A stretch of 24,143 nucleotides of DNA. Origin: Chara braunii. Taxonomy: Eukaryota; Streptophyta; Charophyceae; Charales; Characeae. A model generated the notes under the pieces. The model did not search any database, was not told the DNA's origin, and saw nothing but the letters and a program-made list of their open reading frames with translations. Below, piece by piece: positions 9,666-18,696 of this stretch; the stretch's first letter is position 1; each line of letters opens with the position of its first letter. The DNA lies in assembly GCA_003427395.1 (NCBI GenBank), contig BFEA01001182.1, positions 86,517 to 110,659 of the forward strand. Direction: 5' to 3'. Both the position numbers and the translations under genes were made by a program.

Positions 9666-9842
9666 NCCGCCTTATCACTGACCAGCCCGATAGGGAAAGG
9701 GAAAGCCATAATGGAGGATCGAGCCCCCTTGAGGCAATTCGAGGCAGGGGAGAGTTCTAAGAAAAGGAAAAGAACAGAGAAGAGAAAGGTCAAAGGGATA
9801 GCTTTGAGAAGAGAGAAGAGATGGTTATTCGTCTCCAAGTGA
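9645..9842 (+). CDS. Probable C-terminal tail of pol, basic and NLS-like
   Basis: Beginning in the second copy of the duplicated segment, this phase repeats the pol wording LFRPRPA and then continues about 55 residues to TGA 9840. The tail contains SSKKRKRTEKRKVKG (about 9756-9800), a lysine/arginine cluster that could act as a nuclear localisation or nucleic-acid-binding tail for integrase. I infer it is the real pol C-terminus because the shared wording is in the correct phase once the 34-bp duplication is collapsed. It could alternatively be the remains of a small downstream ORF. Confidence 0.5.
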   Translation: MFRPRPAXALSLTSPIGKGKAIMEDRAPLRQFEAGESSKKRKRTEKRKVKGIALRREKRWLFVSK

Positions 9843-10440
9843 GCTAGACGGAGAATTCGGGTTAAACATACTGGCGGGACGACACCCTTCTCGGGGCAAA
9901 GACAGAAAAGAAGGAGGATCGTGCCGGGGCCAAAAACCAGAAGAAACAGGAGAGTCAAGAAGCATCTTCTTAGCCCCAGGACTCATAACAAACTGAAGCA
10001 TAAGACAATTGAACGCCGACGTGGGTGTCCTTTACGGACTATCACCCTGAAGCTCGTCCGCTTCGTCTGACGTAAGTTGCAAGGGGCTCGACGGGGGCGT
10101 CGAGAAGTGGTCCGGGCTAACTGTCAGGCGGCCACAAGCAGTGCGCCGCCTGAGATCTGCAGTTTTGGGACTTAGGCTCAGGGACAGATCCGTGTTTTGA
10201 TGGTAGTCTCGTATGACCAGGCAACAAAAATTAGGGGAACTCAGGGCACTCCTGATTTTAGGCGCACTGAGCCTTATGAGTAACCCTCAAAGATGGGGAG
10301 ATGGGTGGCCACACTCGGCATGTCTAGGGACTGACATTTCCGACCGTTCAGAGGGTTAGACCCGGATTGGCCTGCCGCGGAGAGGCATCAAGGGAGTTGA
10401 CCTTACCGCAACGTTTTTGCAGCATACGACCGAGGCGAAA
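9843..10440 (+). other. Region downstream of pol, possible polypurine tract and start of 3' LTR
   Basis: No credible ORF. A purine run at 9905-9918 (GAAAAGAAGGAGGA) sits about 60 bases after pol and is followed by TG at 9922, the arrangement expected for a polypurine tract and LTR edge. Without the 5' LTR in the window this cannot be confirmed, and no matching copy of this stretch is seen at 1-100. Two short hairpins lie inside (10087-10104 and 10125-10152). Confidence 0.3.
10087..10152. repeat. Two adjacent short GC-rich hairpins
   Basis: CTCGACG/CGTCGAG (10087-10093, 10098-10104; 4-nt loop) is followed by CAGGCGG/CCGCCTG (10125-10131, 10146-10152). They could be structured LTR or untranslated RNA; the function is unknown. 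Confidence 0.5.
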
Positions 10441-11100
10441 TGGGGCCTCAAATTTTTTTGTCTATTTTAGTACCGTAATTAAAGATGGGAAGAGGGATTA
10501 AGACCAGTAGGGGAGAAGGGAAAAACATAATATACCTTAATTTCTTTATTTTTCACGACATTTAATTCTAGGGGGAATACCCTTGTTATTTTATTTTTTC
10601 GACAATTAAATTAAAAACATAGAAAAAGATTAAAAATGGTAAAAGAGAAAAGAAACAAAAGGAATTCGGCCATTTATTTAAACTTTCTCGGAATTGAATT
10701 TTATGGAACTTACGGTTAATTTACTATTTCCGANAACAGAATTAAGGAAAGGGAAGAATGATTAAAAACAATGAAAGGGACGGAAACCCATGACTATTGG
10801 GAGATTGGCCTAATTTCGCCTTGATTACCCGCCGTCAGCTCTGGCCCCGGATTGATCATTTTNCCCGGATTTTAGACAAGCTTTCACTACTGCCCATGGT
10901 CGAGGTTCCCTGCGTNGCTTTCCCTGGTTTGCTTGATTACTAANATTACCGCAGTTGGGATGCTCTGAGAACGGGAGTCGCATGGACAGCATGGGGTGCT
11001 GCTACCTTGGGTCGACAGTATGGAGTTTGNTTCGGAANGGATACNGGGGTTGTTACGGAATGATTACGTCCTACGGTTCNCAACGCGCTTCAGGTTCGGC
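10441..11100. other. AT-rich spacer without genes
   Basis: From about 10445 to 10760 the sequence is rich in A/T runs, in contrast to the GC-balanced element before it. After that it has mixed composition with several single Ns. I see no ORF, repeat or motif that supports a gene. Confidence 0.6.
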
Positions 11101-11104
11101 ATGG

Positions 11105-11830
11105 GCCCGGTGACAGTTGTTTCACTGCGGTGACTTATTTTCANGCTTGGGACAGCTGCGGAGATTTATTCTCAGGACTGGGGCCGCTACGACAGTTATT
11201 TCAGGTTTGGAACCCTGGCGGCAGTTTGTTCTCAGGTCCGNAAACGTTCCGGCATTCTATATCAGGTTCGNGACAGGTACGGAATTATCATGGCATGNTT
11301 GTACGGTTCNCCATCCGCGTGGCATAGCGGCCCGGTATTTGATTNCGGGTTTGGTCAGGTTCGGTGGCATCACGGTGTTTCGTTTCAGGTTNGACGCCCT
11401 CACGACGATTTATTTCAGNTCCAGAACCCCTACGACAGATTATTTCGGGTTTGGAGCCGCCACCGCGGGTCAATTTCAGGGCCGGAACTGNTGCCCCGCC
11501 ATATCTCAGGATCGACATCGGNTTGACACATCTCACNATAACATTTTCAGGTTCGGCAACANTACGGAAATTTATTCCAGGTACGGGACCTTGGCGGCAG
11601 TTAATTCCCGGAACGGCACCATCACGGGTATTTATTTCAAGTTCGGCGCTACCACGACAGATTGTTCCAGGGTTGGAACCGTCACCGTGGACTATTTCCA
11701 GACCCGAGATCTTCACAGATATTTATTTCAGGACCGCTGTGAGCCCGACATTGCTACGCTTCAGATCTACTGCTGGTTCGGGACCGGCATGGAGCGAGCC
11801 ACCGTATTATCAGGTTCGGAAAAGCGAAGG
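11105..11830. repeat. Degenerate ~30-bp minisatellite, about 22 copies
   Basis: A unit near TTATTTCAGGTTYGGNACC followed by a CACGACAG-like end recurs about every 29-31 bases, with many substitutions and several Ns. Because 30 is a multiple of three and the unit lacks stops, long frames stay open on both strands (for example 11117-11947 + and 11288-11716 -). The + frame reads as 10-residue repeats with Y-F-x-F-G wording. Open frames in several phases at once argue for a non-coding minisatellite, but a repeat protein is not excluded. Confidence 0.75.
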
Positions 11831-12120
11831 CAGTGTGGGTCGCCTGCATCACAATATAGTAGTCTACATCGGGTTGTTATTATGACGGCGCCGACGACAA
11901 CTGCTCGGTACGGTGTCTGCAACAGGGGCAAAAAGAAATTGCACTAGGGCCTCGTTATTCCAGCAATCCCCTGGCTCGGGCGCTGGCAGATCTGCTGCAG
12001 TTGAGCGCACTCACTTAAAATCAGGGGCGGTACCGCGGTTAAAAGACCGGCATTATACTACGCAGGGCTTCGAGCTGCCACACTGACCGAGGGGGTACCT
12101 GATCTCGTCCAATGATGGGG
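11831..12120. other. Unassigned sequence
   Basis: The minisatellite fades out near 11830. I see no coding frame, hairpin or repeat I can support up to 12120. Confidence 0.5.
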
Positions 12121-12540
12121 GACAGGGGATGAATGACTAAAAGGAGGACTGAAGAAAGGACGAGGGGGGGGGGTGTGCAAGGCGTGCCCGCGATTGCAAG
12201 CACGGGGAAGAAGCATGGAGGCTTAGGCGGTTAGTCGGGGGGGGAGAGAGCAGGGAAGAGAGGGGGATCGCGTGCCAGGTGGACATAGCGATCCGCTGAC
12301 TCGAGCCGTAGAGGATCGGGAGGAGAACGGCGCGAGGTAGTTCCAAGGGAGGCAAGGCGGCGAGGCAAGGAGTGCGCTGCACCATGGGCTTCAGCGAAGA
12401 GAGACAGAGAGGGAAGGGAGACGGAGTCCGAGAGAGTAAGAGTGAGAGAGAGAGAGAGTGAGAGAGAGAGAGACCGCGCGGGAGAAATGTGCCGCTTGTG
12501 GTAAACCGGGGGGAACTACCCATGAGCTAGCAGGGAGTTC
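12121..12540. repeat. Purine-rich tract with G10 run and (GA)n microsatellite
   Basis: The + strand is strongly purine-biased. It includes ten Gs at 12164-12173 and a GA dinucleotide tract at about 12439-12472. A 128-codon minus-strand frame here is serine/proline/leucine rich only because of this bias, and I do not call it a gene. Confidence 0.75.
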
Positions 12541-12555
12541 ATTATCGACCTGCAG

Positions 12556-13130
12556 GTGCATCTAGCCAAGTTCTGGCGGAAAGTTCATCCTCATTCTGTG
12601 AAATCGCTGCGCACANNNNNNNNNNNNNNNNNNNNNNNNNNNNNNNNNNNNNNNNNNNNNNNNNNNNNNNNNNNNNNNNNNNNNNNNNNNNNNNNNNNNN
12701 NNNNNNNNNNNNNNNNNNNNNNNNNNNNNNNNNNNNNNNNNNNNNNNNNNNNNNNNNNNNNNNNNNNNNNNNNNNNNNNNNNNNNNNNNNNNNNNNNNNN
12801 NNNNNNNNNNNNNNNNNNNNNNNNNNNNNNNNNNNNNNNNNNNNNNNNNNNNNNNNNNNNNNNNNNNNNNNNNNNNNNNNNNNNNNNNNNNNNNNNNNNN
12901 NNNNNNNNNNNNNNNNNNNNNNNNNNNNNNNNNNNNNNNNTAGCAGAAAACTCACTCTCATTTTGTACACTCGTTGTGCACCGTGCATCTAGCCAAGTTC
13001 TGGCGGAAAGTTCATCCTCATTCTGTGAAATCGCTGCGCANAGTGCATCTGGCCAAGTTCTAGCAGAGAGTTCATCCTCATTCATCTGGTCAAAGCTCTT
13101 GCGGAAAATTCATTCTTAGTTTTCTGGCTT
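12556..13130. repeat. 58-bp tandem repeat array spanning an assembly gap
   Basis: A unit beginning GTGCATCTAGCCAAGTTCTG and ending near CGCTGCGCA is seen at about 12556-12613 and 12983-13040, with more divergent copies at about 12941-12982, 13042-13083 and 13084-13125. The near-identical copies on both sides of the N block show that the gap lies inside the array, so the true copy number is unknown. Confidence 0.85.
12616..12940. other. Assembly gap, 325 Ns
   Basis: A continuous N run inside the 58-bp repeat array. Its length may be an estimate. Predicted frames that cross it are meaningless. Confidence 0.99.
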
Positions 13131-14190
13131 GGTTGAACGATCGAGCAACAGTATACCAGGAGCAACAAAAAGTGGNAGTGCGTCCCTCCATNTTCTAGCA
13201 GAGGGATTGTCGTCCTTTCTACATCGGGTGAGTGACCAGGGGGGAGGGACCCGCACTGCACAAAAGAGGCATGATTGGAGATGAAAGGCANCGAGCAAAN
13301 AGGCACGTATACACAAANAGAACTGTGGGAAGAGCGTAAACGAATCTGGCCGCTGCCTTGAGCCAGATTCGTTCAGCNGTTGTTTAGCCTCACAAGACAG
13401 ATGTGCCATGTCATGGCGGAGTTCTGGTTCAAGCGCATATGAGGTGATCTGACGCAGGGGCGGAACACCATACTCATCATGATTGTATCTGGCCCAAATC
13501 GCGAAATGAGACGTTCCCTTGATGGGCTAATGATTGAACACGTTGATTAATGATGGCTGGCCGCCTTGCTTTCACTGAGTGCGATACCGGGCCATCCTTA
13601 TNAAAGTTGTATTTGGAACGAAAACAAGGATACGTATGTTTATGCAGGGAGTGAGTTTTGCCCGTGTCNGATTGTTGATGACTATTTGACGACAGAAAGC
13701 ACATTCGAGCGGNAAAAGAAACTGGTAAATTATGGAACTGCCATTGATTTTGCTGNGAATTCTGAAATGCCCCTCAACTTGCATCCGCCCCAATATTGCT
13801 CCCGGGAGTAAGTTTTTCTCCAGGCACTCAGNTGCAGGTGAAAGAACGAACTGCCTGTGACTTCTCAACAAAGGAAGGGAGCGAGTGAGGGATGGTGACG
13901 ACCGAACTCGAGGTTTCAAGGGTGAGGCTTTGATAGAAGAGCTACGCACCATTTTGGCCTGGAAAGCGTGGTAGACTCAGTAGCCTCGAGATTGACCCNG
14001 GGCCCAATCACAAAAATACCCCTAGAGCTTAGCTGAGTTATACTCTTGCATTGGTTTGGGTCAAGATGCTGGTTAGCCCTTGCTGAATACAATTACGGCC
14101 CNATGCCTGACTGTGGTTACTTGCCAAAGTTCCNCATCAGTTCAAGCTCATCTTCAGTCAATTTTTGTGGAGGGTGGAGTGTGATTATAC
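13131..14190. other. Unassigned sequence with one strong hairpin
   Basis: No gene can be supported. The best + frame (about 13566-13811) is short, has four unknown residues and matches nothing I recognise. A 12-bp hairpin lies at 13339-13373. Several single Ns are present. Confidence 0.5.
13339..13373. repeat. Perfect 12-bp inverted repeat, 11-nt loop
   Basis: AACGAATCTGGC (13339-13350) pairs exactly with GCCAGATTCGTT (13362-13373). Confidence 0.85.
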
Positions 14191-14191
14191 C

Positions 14192-14259
14192 CCTGCAAAT
14201 CTGAGACCCTCCAAGGGAAAACCCACGAGTGAACCTCTGAAAAGTCTCAGATNTGCAGG
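14192..14259. repeat. 16-bp inverted repeat, 36-nt loop
   Basis: CCTGCAAATCTGAGAC (14192-14207) pairs with GTCTCAGATNTGCAGG (14244-14259). The only uncertain position is the N. At 68 nt the stem-loop is the size of a compact structured RNA or small foldback element. Confidence 0.85.
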
Positions 14260-14374
14260 TTAGACANATTTTATTTATTTTCTTTTAAAGTTTCGAGCAA
14301 ATTCCATATGCGACGAAGAGTCATTTAGTCTAGTCTCGACANGGGGCGTGAGAGTAAGCCCAAGCCCCTCTCCC

Positions 14375-14453
14375 CCTACCGGTCGCTGAGGACCTCGGAA
14401 GCGGGCGCGGCGGGNGACAGACGCCGTTGCCCTTGGCTTCGGCGAACGGTAGG
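14375..14453. repeat. 12-bp inverted repeat with one mismatch, GC-rich loop
   Basis: CCTACCGGTCGC (14375-14386) pairs with GCGAACGGTAGG (14442-14453) except at one position. The intervening 55 bases are very GC-rich. Confidence 0.65.
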
Positions 14454-14514
14454 TGCCCCTCCCCGGGTTTCCTAACACTGTGTCCTCGAGGCCCACCCCC
14501 TCGGGCGCTAACAT

Positions 14515-14665
14515 TGCAATGGACAAGGATGGTCCTAACCAGGCGGTCCAATTGAAATGTATAAGGATGGTCCTAACCAGGCTGTCCGACTGTAATGGAT
14601 AAGAATGACCCTAACCAGACCGTTCGACTTGGAAATGGAAAGAGCAACCCTAACCAGGTTGTTCG
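14515..14665. repeat. 38-bp tandem repeat, 4 copies
   Basis: The core CCTAACCAG recurs at 14534, 14572, 14610 and 14649 (spacing 38, 38, 39), each followed by a variant of GGCTGTCCGACTG and preceded by AATGGATAAGGATGG-like wording. Confidence 0.85.
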
Positions 14666-14755
14666 GAATGGCCCCTGACAAGGGTCATTCTTTGGAAATG
14701 GCACTGTGGTCCCCTTGCATGGCTGCTTGAGAATGCATGGTATTGGAAGAGATGA

Positions 14756-14990
14756 GCCTTGGAAAAGAGATTGGAAAGAGCAGAGCCTTGGAAAGGAGAT
14801 TGGAGAGAACTCAGTCCTGGAAAAGATATTGGACTCAGCCTTGGAAAGGATGTGGGACTCAGCCTTGGAAGAGATATTGTATTGAGCATTGAGCTGAGAT
14901 TGAGCATTGAACTGAGATTGAGCATTGAACTGAGATTGAGCATTGGACTGAGAATGAGTATTGGAATTGGACTGAGTATTGAAAATTGCA
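14756..14990. repeat. Graded tandem repeat with unit shortening 29 > 24 > 18 bp
   Basis: Units that begin GCCTTGG, GCATTG or GTATTG start at 14756, 14785, 14814, 14838, 14862, 14886, 14904, 14922, 14940, 14958 and 14976. The spacings are 29, 29, 24, 24, 24, 18, 18, 18, 18, 18. Each shorter class looks like the longer one with an internal block lost. Both strands stay open for over 200 bases as a by-product, so I do not call a gene. Confidence 0.88.
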
Positions 14991-15950
14991 TTCCATAAAC
15001 AGGGGACCCTAGGCAACTTGAAATNGACTTGGAAAAAACATTGAGATGAAATTTCTCCTTTCTTCTAGTCTCTGGCCTCAGCAAGAGGGGGATATCGATG
15101 CATGCACCGCAACCCCAAGATCTCTAGCCCTTTGAAGGAAAAAGTCTCAGCGCGACCTGTTCCTCTTCGAGAGGATGAGAGTTAAAGGACCAAAGCACCT
15201 ACCACTTGGATCGGTGCGGGACGTCCGGAACCACCTCCGACAATGAGCTCTAGTCGGGGAGTTCAAACTGCGCTTCCTGTTGAATGCCTAAACATCAAAG
15301 GGCGAGAGAGCCAAACAGGCGAGGATGCCATTCTCATCTAGTCTATTTTGCTACTCTCCAGCCACACGCCATGTCATAAAGGGGTGGCATGGCCGTTGGA
15401 TCGGACCACGGCTGCCCGCGCTAAGTTTGGTGGCACTGTCCAAGGGGAGAGGCGGGCGAGGTACCGGGTGGAATCTGCCACCACCACGGGGCATTGACAC
15501 TGCCCTGCCGGAACATTACAACCGTCTCGGGACTAATTGCGAGGTCTTCATAACTACACTCGCGAACTGACCGAGAGCCCCAACTCTCTTGAAAGGAAGA
15601 GGCTGGAATCCAGAAAATCACCACTCTGGAGCGACGATTTACGAGGAACGCTCTTACGGCTAGTGGAGGCCCTGGGAGGCTTGGATTGGACCTGCCTGCC
15701 AGGTGTGGGGAGGAACCTCAGTATTGGTGCTCGCCACGTAAGAGAAGAAAGGTCGGACCGAGTAGAAGGATGAGGCGTCGTCCGCTGGGGAGGAACTGAT
15801 CACTTTTCCTTTTGTGAAGCGGATGCGCTTGTGTCCTTGACTTGCGGTTGGTGGGCCAAAGGTCTCGTGCCTTTGAGTGAGGACATGTCGAGCGATGGGG
15901 ACATCGCGTTTTGAGTGGGGGAAGGGTGTGCCATCTACCAATAAATACGC
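14991..15950. other. Mostly unassigned; possible decayed coding traces
   Basis: One + phase at 15139-15243 reads protein-like (FLFERMRVKGPKHLPLGSV) before a TGA. The same phase is open again at 15325-15570. I recognise no family, and the frames are short and broken. The remainder to 15950 shows no repeat or gene I can support. Confidence 0.3.
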
Positions 15951-16360
15951 ATGGAAAAAGATTTGCAATTGCATGGCCCTATGAACGAGGGTCTGGCAAG
16001 ACGACCAGAAAAGAAAAAGACTTGTAATTGGTTTTGCGTGGGCCTGATAAAAAGGGGTCTGGCAAGATTTTGGCATGAGCTTGAAAATGGGCCAGGCGAG
16101 ACGTCCGGGAAAGAGAAGAGTTGTATGAGGAATTTGCATGGACGTAAGAAAAGGACTGGCAAGCTGGGAAATGGTTATGTGATTGTTTTGCATGAGCTTA
16201 AGAAAAAGGTTTGAAAAGAGATGTGCGAAGGATGAACCGAGCATTGTACATGGAAAGCTAAGGGAAAAGGGCAAGGAATGACAAAAGGGTGATATGCATG
16301 CGGAATTGGCAGGACCTAAGAAAAGTGGGGAAGAAGGACCCGGGGGAAAATGCATGTGGT
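15950..16360. repeat. Irregular degenerate repeats around TGGCAAG and TTGCATG
   Basis: TCTGGCAAG occurs at 15992 and 16058 (66 bases apart), with variants near 16092 and 16155. TTGCATG-like words recur at about 15971, 16134, 16189, 16295 and 16349. The spacing is a rough multiple of 33. The purine-rich + strand leaves the minus strand open at 15660-16535; that frame is composition-driven and unrecognised. Confidence 0.45.
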
Positions 16361-16698
16361 TTTGGCTAAACCCGAGCCTCGGGGAAAGCAAAGTTGTATT
16401 GCACAAGCTGAAAGGCGGAATTATCTGTGGATGTTCTAAGAATAATGAATGAGACGAAGACAAAATGATTTTAGTCGAAAATGTTTTCTCAATGAAATGG
16501 GAAGACAGATTTGAGATTATGAATGCAGCCTTCAAGACATTGCCGAGAGCGAGAAATAACGTACAATGAATACTAGCTGCAGGGCATATCTGTGTTCAGA
16601 TCCCTCCAAGGGGCAACACTAGTCAACTTGACGAAGGAAAAAGACATCGAGTTGCTCAAAACCCTTGACGTGTTGCTAGCTTGCACTTGAAGGAAGCC
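16361..16698. other. Unassigned sequence
   Basis: No coding frame, repeat or inverted repeat that I can support. It leads into the methyltransferase-like fragment. Confidence 0.5.
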
Positions 16699-17028
16699 AT
16701 GGCGGATGATCCTTGTGACATTCGCCGCCAAATCCCCCTCTTACCGCGGCCCCTGGGGAGGGCGATGGGCTCCTCGTCCTCTCTTTTATGGGACAATACC
16801 AGAGATTGTTGGGAAGCTCTTGGGTACTTGGGAGTTCTAGTGAGAAAGAGATACAGGTGTGAGACGGATGTTGACGCACTGAGAGTGTTACGCGCTCGTT
16901 ACAAAGACATTATTGAGCTTGGGGACGTTACGCAACCCAGAGGAAACCTGAAACAAAAACCTTGGCCCCTCCATACCCTCCCCCGCCCAAGGGGCGGAAA
17001 CTTAAAGAAGGACCCGAGAAAAGAGTGA
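16699..17028 (+). pseudogene. Fragment resembling a C5 cytosine DNA methyltransferase (SAM-binding half)
   Basis: The frame runs from ATG 16699 (context GCCATGG, a strong eukaryotic start context) to TGA 17026; the recognisable part ends near 16950. LLWDNTRDCWEALGYLG (16783-16833) aligns by position with motif I, but its glycines are changed. CETDVDALRVL (16858-16890) resembles motif II with the SAM-ribose glutamate at 16861. IIELGDVTQ (16909-16935) resembles motif III with the adenine-contacting aspartate at 16924. The spacings (24 residues from motif I to the E, 21 from E to D) suit the family. Motif IV (PC) and everything after it are absent, so the piece cannot be catalytic. The downstream tail is proline/basic filler. 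The assignment is by motif wording only; other Rossmann-like proteins are possible. Confidence 0.5.
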
Positions 17029-17600
17029 GAAAGATAAAAGGAACCCTGGCAAGCTAACTACTCATCCCACCCCACTCCCCTGCCTTGTCCGTCTATCACT
17101 CCCAAATCCCTACTGACCGTGGATTGGTGCGCGATGAGGACATCGGGAATGAGTGGGGGGAATATGTCGGGACTGGTGAGTCCCGAATGATTTCCCGTCA
17201 CTCGANAGACTGCATATGGCCAATTTTTGCACGANAGACAAAACCGGAGGCAGGAATGCTGGAAAAGATCGGAAGCATGGNCANANGCAGTAGNAAGCTA
17301 GAGGCTGGCTANGGTCGTCGGGACCGCCAAACTAGAAAAGGACGGTCTAAGCAGGAAGCGGCAAAGGACTGTGAGAGAACAACAGGAGCGACTTTTCCCA
17401 GGAGAACGGAGAGGAGCCGCAGGGAAGTCAGNAGTAGCGCAGTAGGTGCGCAACAAGGGAAGGAAGNAANTGGGAAGGGACATGGCGCANGGCGCTGANG
17501 CNANGCNGCGACGGGAGAGCNGAGGAGAACGCAGGGTAGGTTGGAGCCGGCACCCCGGAACGGAATAGCATGCGGGACGCAATAGGAGAAGGGAGCGGAG
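17029..17600. other. Unassigned, N-rich sequence
   Basis: Many single Ns occur from 17205 onward. I see no supported gene; open frames on both strands here contain many unknown residues. Confidence 0.5.
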
Positions 17601-18400
17601 ATCGCTGCAAGACGGAGGGACGTCAGGAGCATCAAGNAAAGACNTGATACAGGTGGGGCAGGAGTGTCGGGGACCACATGNGATCGAAGGANAGAGCGGT
17701 ACCAGCGGGGCAAAGTGNCGNGGACCGCAAGGGACCAGGGGACGACATGGTGNCGGCAGGGCGAAGTATCCGGAACCTCGTGAGACCAAGGGAAAGACGT
17801 AATGCAGGCGGGCCGAAGTGCCAGGGACCGCGTGGGCCTAGATAAAATGGCGGCACCGGCGGAACCGCCAGCAGATTGGGTGTCGACGGAATAAAAAGTG
17901 TCGGAGCCGCGGACAGGGGTCGGAGGACGGATGCCGTCGACTGGGTAGTTGGCGACCAGCCCAAGAGGGGGGACGCGTGAGAGCGGGTCGTCACCTAGGA
18001 TGACGCCGGACGAAGAGGAGGGGTTATGAGAAAATAAGAAAAGGAGGAGAAGTCGGACGCCGACAGGAATTGCCGACGGAATGGAAAAGACGGGCACGAG
18101 GCGGGAAAACTGGAGGGCATTTGGGGCAACCCAAGGGGATCCTGGATTAAAAGCAACGACAACAAAAATAAAATAGCATGACGTCAGGTGGACGGGACCA
18201 TCCAAGCCAGGGGCCCGGATGAAAACGATAAGTACCGCCGCGGCATACGCCGGCGGGAGGTGCCGAGGAAAAATAAGGGAGAATAGTGGTAATGAGGGGT
18301 CCGGCCAGTAGTCCGAGTATCTCGGACCAGCCAGGCCAAGAAAAATGAAGTTCCGAGGGCTCCACATGAAAAAAAGGCTGGCTGGAGAAATTCGGAGCAA
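17309..18400 (-). other. Long minus-strand open frame, coding doubtful
   Basis: A 363-codon minus-strand frame crosses the 51-bp array and many Ns. It is rich in P, S, L and F, the mirror of a purine-rich + strand. The 51-bp period is a multiple of three and keeps the frame open. I recognise no domain, and the N-terminal third has hydrophobic stretches without a clear pattern. It is noted because of its length only. Confidence 0.15.
17611..17860. repeat. Degenerate ~51-bp tandem repeat, about 5 copies
   Basis: A GGGACC(A/G)C-like landmark recurs at about 17618, 17671, 17722, 17772 and 17825 (spacing 50-53), each followed about 30 bases later by GGCAGGGCGAAGTG-like wording. On the minus strand the array reads as a 17-residue repeat. 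Confidence 0.65.
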
Positions 18401-18690
18401 GAGGGTCTCAAACTGGCGGTAGGCAGCAACAAAAAGGAGTCACCTTTGGCCTTGCGGGTGCCACTACTGCAGTCCGAGGTGTAACAACCATATGCTGCAA
18501 AATCAGGCCTTGGGTGAAGTCCAACAGCCTGAAAGAGGAGACATAGTTGTTGGATACTTGTCCCTACAACAATAAAAGAAGGGGGGGAAAGAAAATGGGA
18601 GAAAAAGGGGGAGAGTGAGACAAAGGAGGAGGAAGGAGTGGAGGAAAATGTGCCGCCAGGTTGGGACTGCAGCACTAGGGATAGGCAGGT
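17861..18690. other. Unassigned purine-rich sequence
   Basis: No repeat or supported gene. It contains one perfect TGACGTCA palindrome at 18179-18186. Confidence 0.45.
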
Positions 18691-18696
18691 CTCAAT

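Larger units (their letters stand above)
1..9842 (+). mobile_element. Ty3/Gypsy-type LTR retrotransposon, internal region, decayed, left end outside window
   Basis: The order zinc-knuckle Gag, aspartic protease, reverse transcriptase, RNase H, integrase is the Ty3/Gypsy (Metaviridae) order; integrase after RNase H excludes the Copia order. All domains lie on the + strand within 3378-9842. Three further + strand frames (3-1103, 1093-2484, 2481-3356) precede gag with short overlaps, and I infer that they belong to the same unit. The 5' LTR and primer-binding site are not in the window. A purine run at 9905-9918 could be the polypurine tract, but the 3' LTR limits cannot be proven here. Nonsense codons are spread over all frames, so this copy is probably non-autonomous. 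Membership of the gag-pol part is near certain; inclusion of the upstream frames is inference. Confidence 0.88.
6617..9842 (+). pseudogene. pol: Pol polyprotein: reverse transcriptase, RNase H, integrase; four nonsense codons and one duplicated segment
   Basis: Copies element RNA to DNA and integrates it. In one phase, from a connector at 6617-6880 (TAA 6803, TAG 6863), it encodes a reverse transcriptase with catalytic FLDD at 7448-7459. TGA at 7697 falls where the family has W before the P-x-P/FLG connection motif, a simple TGG>TGA change. RNase H has D 7955, E 8081 and D 8291. Integrase has H 8576, H 8597, C 8687 and C 8696 (HHCC) and D 8777, D 8951 and E 9059, with exactly 35 residues between the last two (DD35E). 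A GPY/F module is at about 9509. TAG 9539 interrupts that module, which then continues in phase to TAG 9635. That last stop lies in a 34-bp duplication around an N; without it the frame would run to TGA 9840. The upstream protease joins in the neighbouring phase near 6630. No chromodomain is visible. Confidence 0.93.

Noticed and set aside
10250-12025. Possible terminal inverted repeat: CCTGATTTTA at 10252 and TAAAATCAGG near 12017
   Set aside because: Only ten bases match and the flanking similarity is poor; no target-site duplication or transposase lies between.
12542-13119. Long frames on both strands across 12542-13119
   Set aside because: Most of each frame is the N gap.
15660-16535. 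291-codon minus-strand open frame
   Set aside because: Rich in S, P, L, F and H, as expected opposite a purine-rich repeat tract; no recognisable domain and it overlaps the irregular TGGCAAG/TTGCATG repeats.
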